64,000 nucleotides of DNA. Origin: Batillaria attramentaria (lineage: Eukaryota > Mollusca > Gastropoda > Batillariidae). The position numbers and the translations under genes were made by a program. The notes under the pieces were generated by a model, which searched no databases, was not told where the DNA came from, and was given only the letters and a program-made list of their open reading frames with translations. The stretch lies in contig JACVVK020000089.1 in the NCBI GenBank assembly GCA_018292915.2, positions 1,698,501-1,762,500 of the forward strand, in the 5' to 3' direction. Below are positions 1 to 64,000 of this stretch, one piece after another; within the stretch, counting starts at the first letter, position 1; each line of letters opens with the position of its first letter.

Positions 1-336
1 TTTGTTTTGTTTTTTTGTTTTTTTAAATGTGATGAAAGATGATTTGAGGATATGTTTAAACTTAGTATGTGCATACCTTGTATCATAATGCGCATTGTCG
101 ATTGCTGCAGGTAATTTTTTTAATAATGTGCCTTATAGCAGTGATGCTGTATGCATTGTAAGTTTGCATATATATATGCATACCTTAAATGCAGGTGCGG
201 ATTTTTGTGAGTATTGAAAAAAACTTACAGGTTGAGTTGTTGTGAAATTTATCTCATGTAATAAATAAGCATGTCCATGCATCAGTGAAGTGTGTGTGTG
301 TGTGTGTGTGAACTGCATGTTTCAAGGATAATGCCC

Positions 337-367
<31 letters not shown>

Positions 368-624
368 AGAGCTAGAGGCAAGAGATTGCACATATATTGA
401 CATCTTGTTCCATTCAGTAATTTTACACATGCATGCACACCCACACCCACAGTGTATAAAAACAAAACAAAGGTTATAAAAACAGCACTGTATCACTGAT
501 CATTTCAAAACATGAAACATAATTTTGCTCTTTTTTTTTTTTTTTTTTTTTTGGAAAGTCCAGGCTGCCACATACACCATTTCATACACACAATCCACTT
601 CAATAATGGACGCAGAAAAAGAGA

Positions 625-5609
<4,985 letters not shown>

Positions 5610-5636
5610 TTTCGCTGAAGAACAAAACAGCTGTGG

Positions 5637-5876
5637 CTACTGCCAACGTGAAGGTATTATTTCCGGAAGTACGACGCCGGTCATTGAGTTGCTTCCCTTA
5701 AGTAGGTTAAATGTGTTCTCGATGGCTTTGCGGCGGAGCAATACTTTGGGCTGATTGTCCAAAACGAGTTTCCAAAGACGTTTTGTGTGATTGTACGTAT
5801 TATATGTATCTCTCAGTCTGTGTCCCGTTTGATGTGCCCTTAAAAAGGTTGTGCCACTGATGTCAGCAAAGGCCAC
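5637..5876 (-). CDS. Unidentified 79-residue ORF just upstream of TMEM208
   Basis: This open frame on the TMEM208 strand has ordinary amino-acid composition (Leu, Asn, Lys, Arg, aromatic residues; no simple repeat), unlike most ORFs of this size in the window. It includes KRLWKLVLDNQPKVLLRRKA. It stops only about 30 bp from the TMEM208 ATG and overlaps the presumed promoter motif. It could be a terminal exon of another gene, a transposon remnant, or chance. I do not recognise the product. Confidence 0.25.
   Translation of the reverse strand: MAFADISGTTFLRAHQTGHRLRDTYNTYNHTKRLWKLVLDNQPKVLLRRKAIENTFNLLKGSNSMTGVVLPEIIPSRWQ
5656..5675 (-). promoter_or_regulatory. ETS-type motif at the TMEM208 promoter
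   Basis: The palindrome TTCCGGAAGT at 5661-5670 lies 52-61 bp upstream of the TMEM208 start codon. CCGGAAGT is the classic ETS/GABPA site of TATA-less housekeeping promoters. No TATA box is apparent nearby. Its use here is inferred from position. Confidence 0.4.
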
Positions 5877-6213
5877 TTGTATACTGATTCAGTAGTAGCT
5901 GCCCAGTCGGAGTACAGGGCAGTGTCGGTTACAGTAGTCAGTCGAGTCAGTCACTGAGTTTCAACTGACAGACAAATATAATAAAAGAAAATAGAAAAGG
6001 AAAAAGGAAAGTGAAAAGACAATTACACAGTACTGAGATAACAATAACAGTATACATAAGATATACATTATTTATTTACGAACCGAGGCCTACTCTCTTG
6101 GAACTAAACATTAGTAAACAAACGTAATCCGCGGCTGTTCCGAATCTGTTACTGAACTCCTGAGAGCCCGAGACCGAACCGGCCCGACCACCCCTAGTAC
6201 GCGCTATATGACA

Positions 6214-6473
6214 ACCGGTGTAGGATCCGGTCCGGTCCCCCCTCTGAAGTAGTCCCCCGGGGGACCAATTCGTGGCAAAAACTGCTCTATAATGGCCCCC
6301 CCTTGCAAAGAAATAAACCAAAATTCATCCACGATGTTAGATGACATTTTTCTGAGTTGAAATTCGAGAATCCTGTATTTATTGTTGCTGTTTGGGTGAG
6401 CCTGGAGACTGACGATGTTTTGTTTGTTTATTTGTTGCTTTTTATGTGTATCAGACAACAGTTATATTCAGAG

Positions 6474-6544
<71 letters not shown>

Positions 6545-6669
6545 CTGATCTAGAAATGTTCCTGACACTTATAAGAAATTAAAAAGTAAATAAAACGCTA
6601 CAACACTTTGCTTAGAGCAGTTTCGGGGGACTACTTCAGAGGGGGGACCGGACCGGATGCTACACCGGC
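6214..6669. mobile_element. Element with ~50-bp inverted termini
   Basis: The left arm 6214-6263 (accggtgtaggatccggtcc...) is the reverse complement of the right arm 6624-6669 (...ggaccggaccggatgctacaccgg). The interior carries a (CA)n tract at 6474-6541. No ORF was recognised. The intergenic stretch 5877-6213 shows nothing recognisable. Confidence 0.65.
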
Positions 6670-6674
6670 ACTGG

Positions 6675-6855
6675 TTATAAAGAACAAGCCACTGCACACA
6701 AGTAGGAGCCAATTCCAGCCACTATTACGCAAGGCTCAGTAGGGCCTTCCCGGCTAGGCCGGCCCGAGAGCTCTGCAGACTGGATTGCGTAATAGTGGCT
6801 TGAAGTGGCTCCTAGTGATCTGAAGATTTCAAATAAAATTGAGATTTTCTTCCAT
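6675..6855 (+). repeat. MITE family C, copy 1
   Basis: A ~180-bp palindrome-prone repeat runs from ataaagaacaagccactgca to gatctgaagatttc. Internal AAGCCACT and AGTGGCTT arms face each other. Related copies lie at 20398-20583, 52505-52705 and, inverted, 40640-40795. Confidence 0.7.
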
Positions 6856-6989
6856 GGACTCGACTCACTTTGCAGAGCCTGAACAATTGAAATTGTGTGT
6901 GTGTGTGAGTTGTTCGGCAATACAGCCGGTCAAGGATAAACCACCCTGACTGAAATGGATGTCACGTGTTCTGTAGTACTGTCCAGTTA

Positions 6990-7609
6990 GGAAAGTGCCC
7001 CCCCCCTCCCCCCTCCCCCACCTTCCCTAAGGCTGATTACTGTTGCAAAGGTCAATGCCAGAAAAAAAAGTGTTGCAATCCGATCCGCTGAAACTGACGT
7101 AGCTCGCCTCTGTGTACTATATGTAATGAAAAAGGATTTCCGGTGTGACATTTCTCTAGCCTTCCCTTCGTCAGCGATGCCCCATAAAGATAACTGAGAA
7201 TGGCGGGGAGAACCTATATTTAACACGGAACGGATGACTGAATGGAAGAGGAAGGGGAGGGGAGGGGAGGGGAGCGAGGGGGGATGGGATGGGAGTGGGG
7301 GGGGGGGTGTCTCCCGTCACAGTTTTCAGTACTCCAGAAATTGTTTTTAGTATAACTGATCTATCCATGCTACTTCAATGTATAGCTTATATTTCAGTTT
7401 TACAGTTCAAAACAGGGTACGTCGGTCGATCAGTGTTTGACATTTTTGTTTATTGTTTCACTACTCCCCCCCCCGCCCCCCCCCCCCCCCACCCAGGAAA
7501 AACTTCAACTTCTAAAGTCACAATACTGCACTAGTTGCTCATGTGAAACAGACAGGAGCCATTGCTTGATTCTCTGCCCCTGACCGAAGCAAGGGAGACA
7601 AAGTTCTAA

Positions 7610-7687
<78 letters not shown>

Positions 7688-7734
7688 TATAACCTGCGTC
7701 GACTTGTTTTCTTTCCCTTTTTCTCCCCCCCCCC

Positions 7735-7773
<39 letters not shown>

Positions 7774-8189
7774 TTCATCCTCTTTTTTCCCCCCCTCTTT
7801 TTTTCTAAATGGGTTGTGTGTTTTTTCCTTCTCTCTCTCTTCCTGTCCAACCCAGACGAAACTGACAAGAAGCCAAGCAATTTCTGACAGGACAATGGTA
7901 CTTTTGTTTCAACTGCGTCAGCATACAAGGACTACGGTGTTATCTAACAGTCTTTTCTTTTTGTGCTACATCGGCCGGCGAAAAGTAAACAGAAACTTTC
8001 TTCTTCTTTTTTCTTTTTTTCCATCATTGAAGATAATGCGGAATGTAAAAAATACAGGTGGCCGATTTCTTTAGCTTCGGCATACTGTACAATCAAGACA
8101 AGACAAGAAGGGACAAGTCTCCCCGGAAGTTGCTCCTCTCTCTGATAGTACTCCCACGCAAAACATATCTGTCTGATTTTCTGCTCAGT

Positions 8190-8220
<31 letters not shown>

Positions 8221-8285
8221 ATGGTGGTGGTGGTAGTGGTAGTGGTTATGCTGCTGTTGTTGTTGTTGTTGTCGTCGTCGTCACA
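6990..8285. repeat. Simple-sequence-rich intergenic block
   Basis: It contains C runs at 6996-7020, G-rich tracts at 7248-7310, a C run at 7468-7493, (TA)n(GA)n at 7619-7684, (CT)n at 7735-7772 and a GTT/GGT/GTC trinucleotide tract at about 8190-8283. The ORFs here are translations of these repeats. No gene was recognised. Confidence 0.75.
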
Positions 8286-8527
8286 TTTCCGTGCCGGCGT
8301 TGGGCATTTGATAAGCTTCTTTTTCTCATTCTATTCATGGAAGTGGTTTGATATTTTATTTATTCGGCGAAATGTGTTCAACACAAACACTTTATTTGGA
8401 GAAACTTGAAGTGCTTATGTCTCTCTCAGAATTGCCGCACTCAGTTCAGTTTCATTCAACTCAATAATTCTCTAATATCCCCGAAAATAATTTTTGGGGT
8501 ATTTAAAGTTTTGACATGTAATAAAAG

Positions 8528-8745
8528 TTGGGTGTCTTGTTTGGGAGTTTAGCGTCCTTTTCCACCACGTATGGGTGATATCAAAGACGAGGCAAACGAG
8601 AAAATGGCCAGCACAAATATTTGGCCCCGACTGGGATTCGATCCGAGTCACCAAAGACCGTAGATAATTATCTAAGGTCTTTGGAGTCACTACCCGTGCA
8701 TCGCAAGCCCAATGCTCTATCATTATGCCACCCCGGCATTTCATA
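8528..8745 (-). repeat. tRNA-derived SINE family A (diverged copy)
   Basis: Reading the minus strand, a tRNA-like head (wGCCGAATGGTAGAGCGTTGG type, here mutated) is followed by the family body ending ...ATCACCC.TACGTGGTGGAAAAGGACG. This copy has an extra ~35-bp hairpin (ccaaagacc ... ggtctttgg) inside the head. Confidence 0.65.
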
Positions 8746-8956
8746 AGAACGTACAACGCACAATAGAAGAAGCACATTAACGACGGGTAATTCAGTTTTT
8801 TTTTTGTTTTTTTTTTTGGTTGTTGTTTTGTTTTGTTTTTTAATGAAAGGTTCAGTTAAGACGATGGTAAAAATCAGTGATGCACACAAGCTGCCCCACG
8901 ATAAACTTTAACTTTTGCTCAGGATACGTCTGTTTTTTTTTCCCCTACCCCCTAGC

Positions 8957-9317
8957 CTGAACGTATAAGCAATGAACGACTCCACCCCCGTGTCAATCAA
9001 AAGGGCCAGGCCCCCAGAATTCAGCCAATCGCGTCCGGCGGCATAGTGAGCACAACATGGCCATGTCTGGCAAACTTCTTGCCAGACACTACAAATAAGG
9101 AAGCACGTGTAGTTTGATATGACGGAAACACGGAAAAAGATGAAGAAGAAGAAGAAGAAAAAAAAAAAAACGCAGTACGTCCATTGACGTCATTTGAGGA
9201 AAACAAATCATTGCGCCAGCCTCTTTCCTCTTGAAATCACCCATCTTTTGTCCCATACAGTGACGTCATGGACGTATTTTTTTTTGCCAAATACACAGCA
9301 GAGTAAAGGCGGGGCAG
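8957..9317 (+). repeat. Dispersed repeat family D with TGACGTCA-type sites, copy 1
   Basis: The block cagccaatcgcgtccggcgg, then gccagacactacaa, then cattgacgtcatttgagg and acagtgacgtcatggacgta, and finally acacagcagagtaaaggcgg, recurs almost in order at 54030-54360. Inverted pieces occur at 30860-30985, 35463-35640 and 39225-39460. Confidence 0.7.
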
Positions 9318-9603
9318 GGCCTGTATGTAAACCTCGAGGTTAATTTAACCCACGGCTACAGGTCTAACCCAAACTAGGACAAAAGAAACCAAAAAACAAA
9401 ATTATATTTTTAAAAAAGGAGGCGAAGAAAGGAAGAAATAAATCCTTCTGTAACGGCTTAGGCTCCCTGCTGGAATGGACCCGCTTCCTGATTTAAAACA
9501 AAAAACAACAACAAAAACTCCAGAAAATTTCACCCTAGAGCTAGTTTAGTTCGGAGTTGGACTCTAAGCCGGGGCTAAAATCGCTAAACCTACATGCGGA
9601 GCC
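9318..9603 (+). mobile_element. MITE family B, copy 1
   Basis: The termini are variants of GGGCCCGTATGTAAAATTCGAGG in inverted orientation. The interior contains aacccaggcwaggacaaaaga-like and ccctagagctagtttagttc blocks shared with 17362-17691 and 48338-48650. It is flanked by cagggc on both sides, a possible target duplication. Confidence 0.7.
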
Positions 9604-10021
9604 AGGGCTTTTGCCTCGAGGTTTGCCGCGTGGAGTCGTCCAGAAGCGTATTGCCTGAAGCCAAAGCTACAATGGACGTCAGACTTTTGTTCTGCCTTAT
9701 CAGAGCTACACGACAGGCTTACTCTGTCTATCAGAGTCACCGCAGGAAGTTGTGCTACTCTAGTCTTCAAGACTGGCCCGCCAGGTGGCGCAGGACGCCG
9801 AAGTTCACACGCCGCGTACGCGGGGTCACGTTGATACTGTACTGCTTGTTACAAGACAGGACATTGTGTTTGTCGGCCACTGTCGACAAAAAGCCCACTT
9901 GCTAGACGTAGCAGAAATTTAGATAAGGGTACTGGTTGAGTCGTATTTTTGAACAGAGTGGTTCGGTGGTCAGGCCCTCTACTTTTTTTCCCTCGAAGTT
10001 TTTTTTTTTTTTTTTGTTGTT

Positions 10022-10400
10022 GCTGCCCTAACTCTTTTTGCCAGCTCCAGTGGTGTTCCTCCCAGGTCATGGGTGGAATCCACGGAGGGCTCGGAAGCTT
10101 GGGCTGAGGATGGAGATGAGGATGATGGTAAGATGATGCCATGGAGGTCCGTGTGGTTTGGGACTGCGGGACAGGGCCGCATTCCACACTTTCTGTCATA
10201 AATATCCCGGCGTTCACCACGCCCGGGAACTACGGCACCTGCGATGCTGGCCGTGTAATCATCCACATCATAAGACCGAAGGAAGCACCCCCAAAGTCGC
10301 ACCCGTGAAGTGGGTGAATCTCGGCTGTGTGGCAACAGCCTCCCCATAGGGCCCACAGAACACCCGCTCTGGGTTAGAGCCAACCTAGGTAGGACAAAAT
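10022..10400 (-). repeat. tRNA-derived SINE family E, copy 1 (head truncated)
   Basis: This shares about 350 bp with 57470-57912 (phrases ccaggtcatgggtggaatcc, gggacagggccgcattcca, aagcacccccaaagtcgcac). The 57-kb copy ends in a tRNA-like head with A and B boxes on the minus strand; this one stops before it. A (ATACA)n pentanucleotide tract follows at about 10593-10650. The rest of 9604-11875 shows no gene I recognise. Confidence 0.65.
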
Positions 10401-11875
10401 CCCGCTTGCCAGCCCTCTACTTTTTTCCCTCGAGGATTTTCAACCAAGTAGGGCATGCCTGAGCTGATGGTTCGGTAAAGCTACCGGTGCACTTATATTG
10501 TCGTGGTATTTTATGTTGTCCTGATCTGGGTCGTTTTAAGACCAGGAGAATTGTTTTAAATACATTGGGTAAGACGTAACTTTTACAATAAAATTCAATA
10601 CAATACAATACAATACAATACAATACAATACAATACAATACAATACAATCATTGTCCTTAAAAGGATAGTCATCTTGTAGCCTGCTGAGCATTCATTCAG
10701 TTAATGAAAGCAAAAAGCAAACAGCCTTATATAAGAGGTTAGGTTCCACGTGCACTAGAAGAAAAGATACTTTCGGGGGGAAAGATATACACATATGCCA
10801 TACACAGACAATGCAAGAGACACACATGTGCCAAAAACCTACTATGTCAGTACACGTGTTACCGGCCAAAACTCTACGTGTTCCCAGGTACATTGTAACA
10901 TCAGAGCAGACTAAGAAAAGAGGACTGTAGTTTATACCTTCCATACCAAGGAATAGCCCAGTTACAACAACTTCGTGGTGTTATATCTACGGGAAACATG
11001 GTGATCGCTGCTCTTTATTTTATTTCTTTCTTTGGGGGGATATGTTTGTTGTTGTTGTTGTTGCTGGTACTGTTGCTTATGTTGTTGTTGTTGTTTAACT
11101 ACAATAATAATAATAAGATAGACGCTTTATCCTAAATATTTGGCTCAGTGCGCCTCGAGCTAAACCCAACACGCACGCTCACGTGAATCACACGCATTCT
11201 CTCACACACTGGACATGAACACCTTACAATCACGTGGTGCGAAGATTCAGCTCAGCAATTTAAGTTTCGGAATTTAGTAAATGCTCTTTTTTAAATTTTG
11301 TGGGTTGAACATTTCCAGAGCAGTACCTGTTAAAAACAGTGCAACATCATCAACAATAGCAACAACAACAACACAAACCGATTTGACCAATGTGACCTAA
11401 GTTTGATTGAGGGCAGGAAGAGGGGCTCGAGAACGTGTCTTAACCAGGACGAGAGCGTGGGAGAGAAGGAGTGAGGGTGTGTCTTTGAACTGAAATGAGG
11501 TCTCGAGGTTTTCGCCACTGTAAGTCCCCACAAGCCTGACTAACCCATCTTCCGGTGTGTATCGGTGCATGGCCGCGATGACGTCATAAGGTGAGCAAGT
11601 CAGCTTGCCGGGCAAGGTGTTCAAAGAGCAGGAACCCATTCTCTGGCTCACAGAGCCTGTTACTACACCCCCTCCATCCTCCGCGCAGAACTGGGGAGTT
11701 ACATCACAGTCTCTGAGAGATGGAGAATGCCTGAAATGGACTCCGCAGCTCCACTCTAAGAGTCTCTGGGCACGCTAGAGGTCAAAGGGTTGATGGCCTA
11801 AGGTCACAGGTCACCTGAATGGAAGAGAGAAAGAGAGAGAGAGAGATAAGACTTCCGGCGGACTGGTGACCCTGC

Positions 11876-11935
11876 GATAAAACCGTTAGAAGGGGCTGCG
11901 ACACTTCAGACGACCGGCCGGGGGGAATAGCAAAC
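11876..11935 (+). promoter_or_regulatory. Candidate core promoter and short 5' UTR of the matrix gene
   Basis: A TATA-like GATAAAA at 11876-11882 lies about 31 bp upstream of an initiator-like TTCAGA (A at 11908), which would give a 28-nt 5' UTR before the ATG at 11936. The spacing is right for a TATA/Inr promoter. An untranslated upstream exon cannot be excluded. Confidence 0.4.
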
Positions 11936-63351
<51,416 letters not shown>

Positions 63352-63612
63352 CACATGCCAGACGCTAATGTCTTGCGCTCAGGGGCACGTTTCTCACGTG
63401 CACATAAAAAATGACAGTTCTCTGACAGTGCTGCTACTGTTGACCTAATTATTCATTCCTTGTGTTTATTTTTTTTTTCCTTGTGGACAGTATGTCAGTG
63501 AATTGTTTTCGTAAGTAAGTTTATTTAAAAGACAGAAATGACAGCGCAGAGGTGTTGTACGACGTATCGTGTACGCTTGCGAAGGAAACAATAAATTGTG
63601 ACGAACATGTGA
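63352..63612 (+). terminator. 3' UTR and polyadenylation signal
   Basis: AATAAA lies at 63590-63595, 238 bp after the stop codon, followed by a GT-rich stretch (gtgatggtgtttttgctgatg) from about 63608. Cleavage is expected near 63605-63615. Downstream to 64000 I see only CT, CA and CTT repeats. Confidence 0.7.
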
Positions 63613-64000
63613 TGGTGTTTTTGCTGATGTTTGACTTGTGGGCGTTTGTGGGATCTCTCTCTCTCTCTCTCTCTCTATTTTCTTCTTTTCATGGTAGTGA
63701 AAATGGGCTTTGTATGCCTATAACATCTTCCGTTGTAAAGTAAATGAAGGAAAGGATCTGTGTGTGCACACCAAGACACCATCAGTTCCACACACACACA
63801 CACACACGCACACGCACACACACGCACACCTTTCTTTTTCTTCTTCTTCTTGTCTGCGTTCCCTGACACACACACACACACACACACACGTACACGTAGA
63901 TTACACGCAGAGACACGCACACATACCACGTACCAGCATCTGAAATTTTCAGTTTGGTGTCAGTATTGCAGAGAAGAAAGGCGGGAAACCAGCGACTCGC

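Overview
The window is animal nuclear DNA: intron-rich, dense in (GT)n/(CA)n microsatellites, tRNA-derived SINEs, LINE 3' ends and MITE-like elements. No bacterial-type operon, CRISPR array or intact tRNA/rRNA gene was seen. The repeat content and a very large secreted VWA/VWC/ShKT matrix protein suggest a lophotrochozoan, most likely a marine gastropod mollusc. That assignment is an inference and I cannot name the species.

Two protein-coding genes can be rebuilt by splice-phase walking. On the minus strand, 5609 down to 625, lies a complete six-exon orthologue of TMEM208 (SND2), an ER membrane protein of SRP-independent targeting; it encodes 172 residues. About 6.3 kb of repeat-rich intergenic DNA separates it from a divergently oriented plus-strand gene that fills the rest of the window (ATG 11936 to stop 63351, AATAAA at 63590). 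I resolve 43 exons for it. Its order is signal peptide, VWA1, TSP1, VWA2, VWA3, VWA4, ShKT1, ShKT2, VWC1, VWC2, ShKT3, VWC3, ten 63-residue Pro/Thr/Gly-rich repeats, VWC4 to VWC7, ShKT4 to ShKT6, VWC8, VWC9. That is about 2688 residues if four apparent single-base insertions in exons 32, 37 and 38 are discounted. The exon lengths then sum to an exact multiple of three. The domain set indicates a secreted, disulphide-rich matrix, mucus, adhesive or shell-matrix protein; the tissue cannot be read from the sequence.

The most interesting signal is in the introns. Introns 8, 14 and 29 sit at unrelated positions and in different phases, yet share one sequence family that runs right up to the splice acceptor, as expected of introner-like elements. 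The four VWA domains carry seven internal introns at seven different positions, whereas all nine VWC domains share one intron position. Several introns also carry minisatellites whose unit includes the adjacent splice site: seven tandem copies of the exon 10 acceptor with the first 34 exonic bases, about 15 copies of the exon 6 end with its donor, and three copies of the exon 7 donor. Together these suggest a gene undergoing active intron gain and splice-junction duplication.

Layout: 1-5609 TMEM208 and its transposon-filled introns; 5610-11875 intergenic repeats; 11876-12014 promoter and signal-peptide exon; 14004-31282 VWA/TSP1 region; 32326-44374 ShKT and first VWC modules; 45059-47244 giant repeat exon; 48080-63351 VWC/ShKT tail; 63352-64000 3' UTR and flank.
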